A stretch of DNA of 64,000 bases from a bacterium (lineage in GTDB: Bacteria; UBP6; UBA1177; JAKLFG01). A program made the position numbers and the translations under genes. The notes under the pieces were generated by a model. That model did no database searches and was not told the DNA's origin. It saw nothing but the letters and a program-made list of their open reading frames with translations. Shown here piece by piece: positions 33,001 through 40,689 of the stretch. The DNA is taken from contig JAKLIW010000001.1 in NCBI GenBank assembly GCA_022709425.1, positions 205,552 to 269,551 on the forward strand, read 5' to 3'. Position 1 is the first letter of the stretch, and the number at the start of each line of letters is the position of its first letter.

Positions 33001-34632
33001 ATGACGCGCATCGCATCTTTATTCTGTCTGTGTATCCTGCTCGGCGCGCTGTGCGCCTGTTCCGACGATAAAAAAGCTACGGCCGACGACGATACGGCGC
33101 CCGTCGACACCGACACCGCGACCGATGATCTCCTGCCCGGCGACGGCGACGAACTGCTGAACGACGATGACGGCGTTGCCGGCAACCCGCTGTTCAATAA
33201 AGGTCCCTACGGCGTCAAGACCGGCGATACGGCGGGTGGTTTCACCGTCCCCACCGACGACGGCGACTGGGACTTTGAAAAGAACTGGGACGGGAAAGAA
33301 AATTATGTCTTCATCTTCTACCGAAACGGCAGTACCAATGCGGCCCAGCTGTGGCAGTCGCAGATCGTGATGCTCCTCCTCAATTCGCCGAAGAATGTTC
33401 ACTATTTTTTTATCGCCGGGGTGGACGATGACAAGGTCGACGCGACGCTCCAGCCGCTCATCGACAAGATCGATGAGGCAAAGGGGCTCATCGACGATCC
33501 GAAATATTGGGCGCCGCGCCTCCACATGGTCCGCAAGGGGGCCCGGAACCTCGGCAACTGGATATCGGACTGGTACAACGGGACCGCCTCTTTCGTGATG
33601 GGCGTCGACCGTTTCCAGAAAATACGCGGCACCGGATCGCTCATGAGCTGGCAGAACCAGCAACTGGAGTTCGAGATGGTCGGCTACGAAGCGGCCCACT
33701 GGGATTTCCAGTTTGAACGGGAACAAAAACTCGCCGCTGAGGCCGACCCGCTGATCTTGACCGGCATCGACGGAAAAGAATTCGAAAGCGAAACGATCAC
33801 CTTCGAGGTGGAGTTCCCCGCGGCCGCCGAGATGACTGATTACACCGGACTCGCGGTCGACTTCGAACAGATCTGCGCATCGCAGGCGGCCTGTGAATGG
33901 GACCGCATCATGCATCTCTACATCTGCGGACCCGACGATACCGATACCTGCGGCACCGAAGTGGCGCGCTGGATAACGGCCTACGGGATGGGGGGCCGCT
34001 GGGTCACCGACATCACCCCGCTCATGCCGCTTTTCGCCGGCGGCGGAACGCTTAAATTCCGCCTCTATGTCTGGGGGTATCAGGCGAAGAACTATCTGTC
34101 GTTCCGCCTCACCGCCGGCGGCGACCCGGCGCCGACCGGCATCAAAAAACTTTTCGCCGGCAATCCACGGTTCGACGAGAACTACAATACGCAGTACGCA
34201 CCGCTCACCCTAGAGCTACCCGCCGGCGTGAAAAAAGCGGCCATCGCCGCCTTCATCACCGGTCACGGTAACGGCAGTGAACAGGCCAACTGCGCCGAAT
34301 TCTGTCCCTTCGAATCGGTGTTCGTGGTCAACGGAACGAACTTTGAGAAGGACCACCCGCTCGCTTCGACCAACGACGGCTGCGCCCAACAGGTCACAGA
34401 CGGGGTCATCCCCAATCAGTACGGATCGTGGCCCTTCGGCCGCGCCGGCTGGTGCCCCGGGCTCAACGTGTCGCCGTGGGTCAAAGAGGTGACCGACGCG
34501 ATCGTGAGCGGCGAGAACACCTTCGCTTTCGAAGCCTATCTTGACGGAAAGGATTATGTGCCGGTGGTCACCGCCCCCGACGGCTACCGCGCCGAGATAA
34601 ATTCAAGTTCATATCTGGTCTGGTGGGAGTGA
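33001..34632 (+). CDS. Lipoprotein with PNGase F-like deamidase domains
   Basis: The 543-residue protein has a lipobox ending at Cys20 and an Asp/Thr-rich linker (about 22-58). A thioredoxin-like region follows (about 70-235, NYVFIFYRNGSTNAA, no CxxC). The C-terminal half (about 255-543) resembles peptide-N-glycosidase F, which removes N-glycans by cleaving the Asn side-chain amide. The two PNGase F domains are marked by ACEWDR (Asp301, matching catalytic Asp60) and by GHGNGSEQANCAEFC (Glu433, matching Glu206) with RAGWCPG. The place of the third residue, Glu118, seems to be Tyr356, so activity is uncertain. If active it would act on glycoproteins outside the cell. A good ribosome-binding site (GAGGGAACG) precedes the ATG. 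Confidence 0.78.
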   Translation: MTRIASLFCLCILLGALCACSDDKKATADDDTAPVDTDTATDDLLPGDGDELLNDDDGVAGNPLFNKGPYGVKTGDTAGGFTVPTDDGDWDFEKNWDGKENYVFIFYRNGSTNAAQLWQSQIVMLLLNSPKNVHYFFIAGVDDDKVDATLQPLIDKIDEAKGLIDDPKYWAPRLHMVRKGARNLGNWISDWYNGTASFVMGVDRFQKIRGTGSLMSWQNQQLEFEMVGYEAAHWDFQFEREQKLAAEADPLILTGIDGKEFESETITFEVEFPAAAEMTDYTGLAVDFEQICASQAACEWDRIMHLYICGPDDTDTCGTEVARWITAYGMGGRWVTDITPLMPLFAGGGTLKFRLYVWGYQAKNYLSFRLTAGGDPAPTGIKKLFAGNPRFDENYNTQYAPLTLELPAGVKKAAIAAFITGHGNGSEQANCAEFCPFESVFVVNGTNFEKDHPLASTNDGCAQQVTDGVIPNQYGSWPFGRAGWCPGLNVSPWVKEVTDAIVSGENTFAFEAYLDGKDYVPVVTAPDGYRAEINSSSYLVWWE

Positions 34633-34636
34633 TTTC

Positions 34637-35491
34637 GTGAGTTCGACGCGGCGCGCGAAATTCGCCGGAAGCTGGTACGACGCCGATCCAAAGGCGCTCG
34701 GCCGGTCGATCGACCGGTTCGTGAACGGGGCGGAGAAACTGCCCTACACGGTGCGCGGCGCGGTCCTGCCGCACGCCGGGCACACCTTTTCGGGACGCGG
34801 CATCGCGCCGTTCTTCAAGAATTGCGACCCGACCCTGCGCCATCTCATCATCCTCGCGCCGAGTCATTATACCCTCCTGCCGAGCGACCGGATCGGCTAT
34901 GGCGACTTCGATAAACTTGCGACGCCGCTGGGCGACATTCCCGGCATCACCGGCATCTTCGCCCGGGAACCGTTCGCTGAGATGAACCGCGCCGCCGAGA
35001 CGGAACACAGCGCCGAGATGTTCCTGCCGTTCATAAAACAGGTTCTCCCCGATGCCGCCGTCGCGATCCTGCTCATCCCGCATCTTGATAATGAGACGAC
35101 GATGCGCCGCTTCGCCGACGCCATCCTCACGGCGACCGCGTCGCTCGACCCCGCCACGACCGCCTTCATCGCGTCGAGCGACTTCACCCACTACGGCGAC
35201 CGCTTCGGCCACACGCCGTTCACGGGAAACCTTGACGGCGTACTCGAAAAAGTGGCGGCGCACGACCGGAAATATGCCGACTACATCGCGCGGCACGACT
35301 ATGCCAAGACCTTCGCAGACCGCAACCGCGAGGAACCCTCGATCTGCGGGATCAACCCGGCGCTCGTGCTGTCGCGTCTGATGGAGCTGCGCGGTCTCAC
35401 GGGCGAAGCGGCCGGCTACTATACCTCGTGCGACATCCTCGGGAAGAGCGACGATTTCGTCTGCTACGCGACGATACTGTTCCACGGTTGA
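34637..35491 (+). CDS. amrB: AmmeMemoRadiSam system protein B (MEMO1 family)
   Basis: The 284-residue protein belongs to the MEMO1 family. Human MEMO1 binds metal (copper or iron) through two histidines and a cysteine. The matching residues here are His46 (LPHAGH), His77 (APSHYT) and Cys237 (SICGINP). The SSDFTHYG motif is also present. The AmmeMemoRadiSam system, named for the co-occurrence of AMMECR1, MEMO and a radical SAM enzyme, has no established product. The GTG start lies 4 bp after the PNGase F-like gene, so both may be on one transcript. AmrA follows 12 bp downstream. Confidence 0.93.
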   Translation: MSSTRRAKFAGSWYDADPKALGRSIDRFVNGAEKLPYTVRGAVLPHAGHTFSGRGIAPFFKNCDPTLRHLIILAPSHYTLLPSDRIGYGDFDKLATPLGDIPGITGIFAREPFAEMNRAAETEHSAEMFLPFIKQVLPDAAVAILLIPHLDNETTMRRFADAILTATASLDPATTAFIASSDFTHYGDRFGHTPFTGNLDGVLEKVAAHDRKYADYIARHDYAKTFADRNREEPSICGINPALVLSRLMELRGLTGEAAGYYTSCDILGKSDDFVCYATILFHG

Positions 35492-35503
35492 GGGAGAACA
35501 ACG

Positions 35504-36064
35504 ATGGAACTGACGAGCATCCAGAAGCGCGACCTGTTGCGGCTGGCCCGCGAACGGCTGGAGGAAAAACTGCTCGGCACTCCCTCCGCCACGTGGGAAC
35601 GGCTGAAAAAGGACCATGGCTACACCGAGAAGAACGGCCTGTTCGTCACGCTCAAAAAAGAGGGCGATCTGCGCGGCTGTATCGGTACCATCATCGGAGA
35701 CCGCACCGTCCCCGAGGGGATACGGGCGATGGCACTGCAGGCGGCATTCTTCGATCCCCGCTTCCCGGCGGTCGCGGCCGATGAACTGAACGACCTCTCC
35801 ATCGAGATATCGATCCTCACCGTTCCCAAGCCGGTCGGCTCGTGGCGCGATATCGTCGTCGGCCGCGACGGGATGATCCTGTCGATGAAGGGGCGGCAAG
35901 CGCTTTTCCTGCCGCAGGTAGCGCCGGAACAGGGATGGGACCTTGAAACGACCCTTACCTATCTCGCCCAGAAGGCGGGACTGCCGCGCGACAGTTGGCA
36001 GGACCCGAACTGCCGCTTTCAAACCTTTCAGGCGCTCGTTTTCGGAGAACATGAGACACAGTGA
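35504..36064 (+). CDS. amrA: AmmeMemoRadiSam system protein A (AMMECR1 domain)
   Basis: The 186-residue protein is a stand-alone AMMECR1 domain. The signature LRGCIGTII (around residue 61) with FVTLKKEGDLRGC before it is diagnostic, and the EISILTVPKP and WQDPNCRFQTFQALVF stretches fit the family. AMMECR1 is a conserved alpha/beta protein of unknown catalysis. A GGGAG ribosome-binding site precedes the ATG. The next gene, encoding a putative outer-membrane protein, overlaps its end by 14 bp, which ties the envelope protein to this operon. Confidence 0.93.
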   Translation: MELTSIQKRDLLRLARERLEEKLLGTPSATWERLKKDHGYTEKNGLFVTLKKEGDLRGCIGTIIGDRTVPEGIRAMALQAAFFDPRFPAVAADELNDLSIEISILTVPKPVGSWRDIVVGRDGMILSMKGRQALFLPQVAPEQGWDLETTLTYLAQKAGLPRDSWQDPNCRFQTFQALVFGEHETQ

Positions 36065-37403
36065 ACGGAGCGCTGCGGCGCTTATCATATTCCTTTTTTC
36101 CCTTATCCTTTCGGCGCAGAGCGTCTACGACCCGCCGCAAACCGTCTGGGACAATCTCGGCACAGCACAGCAGCCGGTCGTCCTCATCGCCGGCACCATT
36201 TTCGACATCTCGCTGGAACAGACCGGCGAACGGATCGTCTATCACGATCTCATGGAAACGGTCGCCCGCTCGATCATGACCCCCCATACCTTTATCTATT
36301 ACGGTTTCGATCGCCCCGCCCTTCCTCCTGAAAATCCTTTGCTCCTGATCGCCGTCGGCACCTCCTACTCATCGGATGCGCCGCCCTATCTTTACGCCGA
36401 TCTGGCGATTTATAAGGCCGGAACGCTGATCTTTGACAAGCGCTACAGCGTCGTGTGCGACCAGTGTGAGGGGAACGCCCTTTCCTCTCCGCGTACGGCC
36501 GACGAACTTCTCGTCCGGCTCACCCAGCTCATCCTCACCGACCGTACGCTCTACGCGGCGGCCAGCGATGCGACCGGAGCCAAGACCGTTCCGGTACCAC
36601 TTCCTCTGATGGATCCCTTCCGCATCATCACCGCACCGGACTTTGAACCGCTCATCTTCCCGGTATTCATGACGCTGAATCTGCGGACCCTGTTCGGCAC
36701 CACGTGGGTCGATATCTACGACGCGAAGGATACCCACTCCGCGGCCGGCATCGGCACGGTCTTCGAGGAAAAGGTCTCGGTCAGTTTCGGCGATCCCGAG
36801 AGCGGCTGGTATCTTACTCCCGACATCGGATTCTTTTACCGCCGTCTCATCACCAAGGATTTCGCGTTCGATACCTCGTGGGTGAACCGTGAGGTCGACG
36901 GTTTCGTCCCCGGTGTCACCCGTAACGACGCGAACGGACAGTTTCTCGAGATATTTTCCCTCTCCTACGATTCGCAGTTCTATTCGCTTTTTTTCGGCGG
37001 ACACGGCGGATATCAGCTGATCGCCGGCACCAGCGACTTTCAGATCACTTTCCATCCGGGGATCTATCTTAACCTGCTGGAACTGCGATGGACGAAGTTC
37101 CGCTCCGGACAGGATCTGCGTAAAAGCGTCATGCGCCCCTACTTTTTCGGATCGCTCGGGGCGACGCTCGAAACCGGTTTTTTCATCCCCGCCATCCGTA
37201 CCGGCCTGCGGCTGGGCACCGATATCTCCTACTTCGTCAAATTCCGTCTCCCCGACGATCTTTCATTCAAACGGGTGGAATATAGACAGATCGAGCTCGA
37301 ACCCGGCAGATATGTCGATCTCTACCTCCCCGAGGAATTCCGGGTGCGTTATTCTCAAATACTGTCGGTGCTGGGATATGTCGATATCTATTTTGTTTTC
37401 TAG
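36051..37403 (+). CDS. Exported protein with predicted outer-membrane beta-barrel C-terminus
   Basis: The 450-residue protein has a signal peptide (about 1-22, ALIIFLFSLILSAQS). The N-terminal part (about 25-180) resembles a FlgO/lipoprotein-like domain with motifs such as RSIMTPHTFIYYGF, though this is only a suggestion. Residues of about 200-450 alternate polar and hydrophobic residues and finish VDIYFVF, the terminal-Phe signal of outer-membrane barrels. I do not recognise a family. It starts inside amrA and is followed by a small lipoprotein gene and the radical SAM gene, so it sits in the middle of the AmmeMemoRadiSam operon. Confidence 0.7.
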   Translation: MRHSERSAAALIIFLFSLILSAQSVYDPPQTVWDNLGTAQQPVVLIAGTIFDISLEQTGERIVYHDLMETVARSIMTPHTFIYYGFDRPALPPENPLLLIAVGTSYSSDAPPYLYADLAIYKAGTLIFDKRYSVVCDQCEGNALSSPRTADELLVRLTQLILTDRTLYAAASDATGAKTVPVPLPLMDPFRIITAPDFEPLIFPVFMTLNLRTLFGTTWVDIYDAKDTHSAAGIGTVFEEKVSVSFGDPESGWYLTPDIGFFYRRLITKDFAFDTSWVNREVDGFVPGVTRNDANGQFLEIFSLSYDSQFYSLFFGGHGGYQLIAGTSDFQITFHPGIYLNLLELRWTKFRSGQDLRKSVMRPYFFGSLGATLETGFFIPAIRTGLRLGTDISYFVKFRLPDDLSFKRVEYRQIELEPGRYVDLYLPEEFRVRYSQILSVLGYVDIYFVF

Positions 37404-37416
37404 GGGGGAGACCGAG

Positions 37417-37890
37417 ATGCACCTGCTCTTCCGTTCGCTGTGGGCGATCCCGTTCCTGCTCCTCTCGTGCGACGCATATGTGGACGAACAGCCGGAACCC
37501 GACATCGATACTACCTGTCCCCCGCCGCAGATGGTGGTGATCAACCACGAAGAATCGGACCATGTGGTCAAAGATGTCTATGTGCATCCTCTTTTTGCGA
37601 TCTACAAAGATTCGCGGTACCGGGTCGCTTCCGACCTTGCGCTGGGCGAACGGACCGAACCGTTCAAACTCTGCAACTCCGGCGGGTGTTCGGTCGACCG
37701 CTATATCACCTATACCCGGGAGAAGATGAACAATTCGGTTGAAACGATTGCCGTTACCACCGAAACGGCGCAAACCTTCTCCTGCGGCACCCGCTATACG
37801 GTGTATCTGCTCGGCGAGGATTTCCTTATCACCAAAGAGGCGCTACCGCCGGAACAAGAAGAAGATCCCGATGACGACGTTGTTCTGTGA
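37417..37890 (+). CDS. Small lipoprotein inside the AmmeMemoRadiSam operon
   Basis: The 157-residue protein has a lipobox LLLSC (Cys18), then an acidic Pro-rich linker and a compact domain with cysteine pairs (KLCNSGGCSVDRY and QTFSCGTRYTVYL). It ends in an acidic tail (EQEEDPDDDVVL). A GGGGGAG ribosome-binding site precedes the ATG, 13 bp after the barrel gene. Its last 20 bp overlap the radical SAM gene in another frame, which argues for coupled translation. No family recognised; extracytoplasmic. Confidence 0.75.
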   Translation: MHLLFRSLWAIPFLLLSCDAYVDEQPEPDIDTTCPPPQMVVINHEESDHVVKDVYVHPLFAIYKDSRYRVASDLALGERTEPFKLCNSGGCSVDRYITYTREKMNNSVETIAVTTETAQTFSCGTRYTVYLLGEDFLITKEALPPEQEEDPDDDVVL

Positions 37891-38863
37891 TTTCTGCGAA
37901 CACCGCTGCGCGCTCCCGCCGGAAGGCCGCGGCCGCTGCGGTATCCGCGAGAACCGGGACGGCACCATCGTCACGGTGAACTACGGCGAACTGGTATCGC
38001 TCGCGGTCGATCCCGTCGAGAAAAAACCGCTTTATCATTTCCTTCCCGGCACCGGGACGCTGTCGCTCGCACTCCACGGCTGTAACCTCTCGTGCAGTTT
38101 TTGCCAGAATTCTACGATATCGCAGAAAGAATTTTTCGACCGGCGGAAAACCGAGGCGGTCTCTCCGGCCGACATCGTCGCGGCGGCGCGCAAACATAAG
38201 TGCGAAAGCGTCAGCTTCACCTACAGCGAGCCGACCGTCTGGCAGGATTATATGATCGACACGGCACGACTGGTCAAAGCGGCGGGGCTCCGCACCGTTA
38301 TGGTGACCAACGGCTGGTTCACCAACGAGGCGCTCGACCGTATCCTGCCGCTCATCGACGCCTTCAACATCGACCTCAAGGGGGACAACGAATTCTACCG
38401 GACCCAGTGCGGCGGAACCTACGCCCCGGTGCTCCGCAACATCGGCCGCATTGCCGCCGATCCCGACACGGTACTTGAGGTGACCACCCTCATCATCGAG
38501 GGGATACACTCCGCCGCCGACATCGTCGCGCTCGGCAAGGAGTTAGCCGAACGGGGCGTGCAGGTCTGGCACCTTTCGCGCTACTACCCGAACTATCGCA
38601 TGAAACGACCGCCCACCGCCGAGAGTTTTCTTTTCGGCATCTATGAACGGGTCCGCGCCGAAACGATTCTTCCCTATGTATATCTGGGTAACAGCAACTC
38701 GACCGAAGGGAACGACACCCGGTGCGCCGCCTGCGGACTACTACTTATCTCACGAAAAAGATTCAGCATTCTGGATGAGGTCATCGATGCCGGTCATTGT
38801 CCATCCTGTCGTCGTCCGGTCTACGGACTCTTCTCTGGGAGCGGGCACGTCAACCTTGGTTGA
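37871..38863 (+). CDS. amrS: AmmeMemoRadiSam system radical SAM enzyme
   Basis: The 330-residue protein is the radical SAM member of the system (related to pyruvate formate-lyase activating enzymes). The cluster motif is HGCNLSCSFCQN (Cx3Cx2C). The family features FTYSEPTVWQDYM, FNIDLKGDNEFYR and HLSRYYPNY are all present. An N-terminal Cys-rich stretch (FCDFCEHRCALP) and a C-terminal CxxC pair set (CAACG, CPSCRRP) probably bind zinc or extra clusters. Start ATG 37871 overlaps the lipoprotein gene. Substrate unknown. No clear terminator follows before the 415-bp non-coding region. Confidence 0.93.
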   Translation: MTTLFCDFCEHRCALPPEGRGRCGIRENRDGTIVTVNYGELVSLAVDPVEKKPLYHFLPGTGTLSLALHGCNLSCSFCQNSTISQKEFFDRRKTEAVSPADIVAAARKHKCESVSFTYSEPTVWQDYMIDTARLVKAAGLRTVMVTNGWFTNEALDRILPLIDAFNIDLKGDNEFYRTQCGGTYAPVLRNIGRIAADPDTVLEVTTLIIEGIHSAADIVALGKELAERGVQVWHLSRYYPNYRMKRPPTAESFLFGIYERVRAETILPYVYLGNSNSTEGNDTRCAACGLLLISRKRFSILDEVIDAGHCPSCRRPVYGLFSGSGHVNLG

Positions 38864-38912
38864 CATCATCGCTTTTTTGCCGCCCGCCAACGTCAATTTT
38901 TGTGTACATTCC

Positions 38913-38924
38913 TTGCTGTCGCAA
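38913..38924. promoter_or_regulatory. Palindrome upstream of the sigma-54 promoter (possible activator site)
   Basis: TTGC-TGTC-GCAA is a short perfect inverted repeat about 85 bp upstream of the -24 element. That is the usual distance for binding sites of sigma-54 activators. The rest of 38864-39003 is AT-rich and shows no gene. Confidence 0.3.
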
Positions 38925-39003
38925 TGAGATGACTTTTTCTTGATGTTTTTATATCTTTTTAATATCGGATAGTTATAAATTTTTTGACGACGCGCATCTT
39001 ATA

Positions 39004-39019
39004 TGGCACGCCTGTTGCA
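39004..39019 (+). promoter_or_regulatory. Sigma-54 (RpoN) promoter, consensus match
   Basis: TGGCACG-CCTG-TTGCA matches the -24/-12 consensus TGGCACG-N4-TTGC at every defined position, with GG at 39005-39006 and GC at 39017-39018. Transcription should start about 12 nt later, near 39030. No protein gene begins within its reach except the HAD gene, which has its own promoter beyond a terminator. Confidence 0.8.
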
Positions 39020-39029
39020 TGATAAGGCA

Positions 39030-39236
39030 CGATACTGTTCCTTTACACTGTGATGTTCAAAAAGAGCGCGGTTGGTCTTTCTGGTTTCTTTCAATTATGG
39101 CCGGAAACGGCTGTCTACTGTCAACACCAACACTTTCTTTTGTTGCTTCTTCGGAAGCGACGCCGATAAACTCGTTTCAACAACGCAGGATCGGCCGCGC
39201 GAATATCAACCCCCGGCAACGGGGGTTTTCTTTTTC
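39030..39236 (+). ncRNA. Predicted sigma-54-dependent small RNA, about 205 nt
   Basis: The stretch between the RpoN promoter and an intrinsic terminator has no ribosome-binding site plus ORF. The only long frame starts at 39019, inside the promoter, so this transcript cannot encode it whole. It is rich in stable folds. GCCG-GAAA-CGGC (39100-39111) is a GNRA hairpin, enclosed by GTTGGT/ACCAAC (39071-39076 with 39126-39131). GCTTC-TTCG-GAAGC (39145-39158) is a UUCG hairpin. I know no Rfam family that matches. It may be a regulatory RNA under nitrogen, phage-shock or envelope-stress type control (inference). Confidence 0.6.
39208..39236 (+). terminator. Intrinsic terminator of the small RNA
   Basis: AACCCCCG-GCAA-CGGGGGTT forms an eight-base-pair stem with a GNRA loop, followed by TTCTTTTT. 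It lies just before the promoter of the HAD gene and separates the two transcripts. Confidence 0.85.
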
Positions 39237-39242
39237 CCCTCA

Positions 39243-39271
39243 TTGACAACCACCCCGCTTTAACCTATAAC
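39243..39271 (+). promoter_or_regulatory. Promoter of the HAD gene (leaderless start)
   Basis: TTGACA (39243-39248), 17-bp spacer, TATAAC (39266-39271), then seven bases to the ATG at 39279. The predicted +1 is the A of the start codon and there is no ribosome-binding site. Confidence 0.7.
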
Positions 39272-39278
39272 GCCTTCC

Positions 39279-39929
39279 ATGAAAGCGACGGCGATCATCT
39301 TCGACATGGACGGAACGCTCCTCAATACGCTGAAGCTCATCACCGTCTCGATGAACGGCGCGCTTAAGGCGCGCGGCCTGCCGACCCACCGCGCCGCATC
39401 GTACCGCCGTTTTGTCGGCGACGGACTGGCCAATCTGGTGGAGCGGGCGTTGCCCGTTGATATGCGCGACGAGGCGACCATCCGCCTCTTCATCCCCGAG
39501 ATGCGCGCCGTTTATGCACAGGAAAAAGAGAAGGGGGTACCGCTCTACGACGGTGTCCGCGAACTGCTGACCGAACTCGAGAAACGGGGCATCCCCAAGT
39601 CGATACTCTCCAACAAGGATGAACGGTTCACCCGGCTGCATGCCGAACGCGACCTTGCTCCGTTCCGGTTCGACGCCGTCATCGGGGCGCGCGCCGACCT
39701 GCCGCTGAAGCCCGCTCCCGACGGGGCGCTCATGGCGGCGCATATCATGGAGCGGCCGCCCGAACAGATCATGCTCATCGGCGACATGACGGCCGATATC
39801 GGCGCGGCGAAAGCGGCGGGGATGACGGCGGGCGCGGCGCTCTGGGGCTTTTCGACCAAGAAAGAACTCGCCGATGCCGGCGCGACGATATTCCTCAAAC
39901 ATCCGCTGGATGCGCTGAAACTGATATAA
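39279..39929 (+). CDS. HAD-family hydrolase, phosphoglycolate phosphatase-like
   Basis: The 216-residue protein has the HAD catalytic motif FDMDGTLLNT (nucleophile Asp9, acid Asp11). Motif II is SILSN, the motif III lysine is in LKPAP, and the acidic motif IV is GDMTADIGAAKAAG. The helical cap inserted after motif I fits the Gph/PGMB subfamily, which dephosphorylates small phosphometabolites such as 2-phosphoglycolate. The exact substrate cannot be told. The start is fixed by a leaderless promoter. The stop codon overlaps the first bases of a palindromic 88-bp element. Confidence 0.88.
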   Translation: MKATAIIFDMDGTLLNTLKLITVSMNGALKARGLPTHRAASYRRFVGDGLANLVERALPVDMRDEATIRLFIPEMRAVYAQEKEKGVPLYDGVRELLTELEKRGIPKSILSNKDERFTRLHAERDLAPFRFDAVIGARADLPLKPAPDGALMAAHIMERPPEQIMLIGDMTADIGAAKAAGMTAGAALWGFSTKKELADAGATIFLKHPLDALKLI

Positions 39930-40015
39930 CACCCCCGCTTCGCTGCCCCCTGCATCAAGGGGCCTTTTCGGTAGGCTCCCTGTCGCAGGGAGCTGTCCGG
40001 AGGACTGAGGGTGTT
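39928..40015. repeat. 88-bp palindromic intergenic element, copy 2
   Basis: Inverted ends AACACCC / GGGTGTT. Hairpin 1 is 39945-39963 (GCCCCCT, loop GCATC, one mismatch) and hairpin 2 is 39975-39993 (GCTCCCT, loop GTCGC). The length and both loops equal copy 1 at 3241-3328. It begins within the HAD stop codon and might also act as its 3' end. Confidence 0.8.
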
Positions 40016-40022
40016 CTTTAAA

Positions 40023-40047
40023 GGGCGTGCCGTTGGCGCGCCCCTAC
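40023..40047. repeat. 25-bp hairpin repeat, copy 1
   Basis: A 9-bp stem around loop GTT (GGGCGTGCC/GGCGCGCCC) plus CCTAC. It recurs at 60938-60962 with two changes that keep the base pair (G-C to C-G). It touches the 3' end of the lipocalin gene. Confidence 0.75.
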
Positions 40048-40556
40048 ATTTTCTTCAATCTCCCAACCTCGTACCGCTGGGCGGCGATGAGGGCGAGTAT
40101 TTTCTGGTAAATTTCTTCGTCCATCGTTGGTGTGCGCGACAGTATCCAGAGATAGTCGCGGTCGGGATGGCCGACCACCGCCCAGCGGTAGTCGTCGTCG
40201 AGCGCAATGACCCAGTAGGCGGCGCTGAAGGGCCAGAAGAACCGGACACGCAGTTTCGCCGGGTCGGCCGGGTCGGCGACCCACGCGGTGCCGGTGATAT
40301 CCTTGACCGTCCCGTCCTCCTTGCGGCAGGTGTTCTTGACCGAGATGCGGCCGTCGGGCAGGAGCGCGTACTCGGCGGTCGAGGCGATGCATCCGCGCTC
40401 GAACCGGTGGTCGAAGCGCGCTATCTCGTGCCACTTCCCGAGGTAGCGGTTGAGGTCGAGTTTCGCCACCGTCTGGAGCGGCGGCAGGTCGCCCGACGAG
40501 GCACAGCCGAAGCCAACCGCGGCGCAGAAGAGGGCAAGCAGGGTCTTTTTTCTCAT
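40044..40556 (-). CDS. blc: Outer-membrane lipocalin (Blc family)
   Basis: The 170-residue protein has a lipoprotein signal (GFGC, Cys18). Lipocalin motifs are LDLNRYLGKWHEIARFDHRF (the G-x-W motif) and YRWAVVGHPDRDYLWILSR (second motif), with a NTC strand between. Blc-type lipocalins are outer-membrane lipoproteins that bind lysophospholipids or fatty acids and are often induced by envelope stress. The length is normal for the family. It lies 133 bp downstream of the DinD-like gene and has its own AGGTTCCC-type site; I see no clear separate promoter. Confidence 0.92.
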   Translation of the reverse strand: MRKKTLLALFCAAVGFGCASSGDLPPLQTVAKLDLNRYLGKWHEIARFDHRFERGCIASTAEYALLPDGRISVKNTCRKEDGTVKDITGTAWVADPADPAKLRVRFFWPFSAAYWVIALDDDYRWAVVGHPDRDYLWILSRTPTMDEEIYQKILALIAAQRYEVGRLKKM

Positions 40557-40606
40557 AAGGGAACCTCTCTTTTTCTAAAAACACCTCTCACCGCTTACTT
40601 CTCTCT

Positions 40607-40648
<42 letters not shown>

Positions 40649-40689
40649 AGCGAAGCGCTCAACTCCTGCTCAACGCTCCCCTTCTCCGC

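Noticed and set aside
39019..39246. A 75-codon ORF across the small-RNA region
   Set aside because: It starts within the sigma-54 -12 element, has no ribosome-binding site and runs through the terminator stem; composition is unlike a protein.
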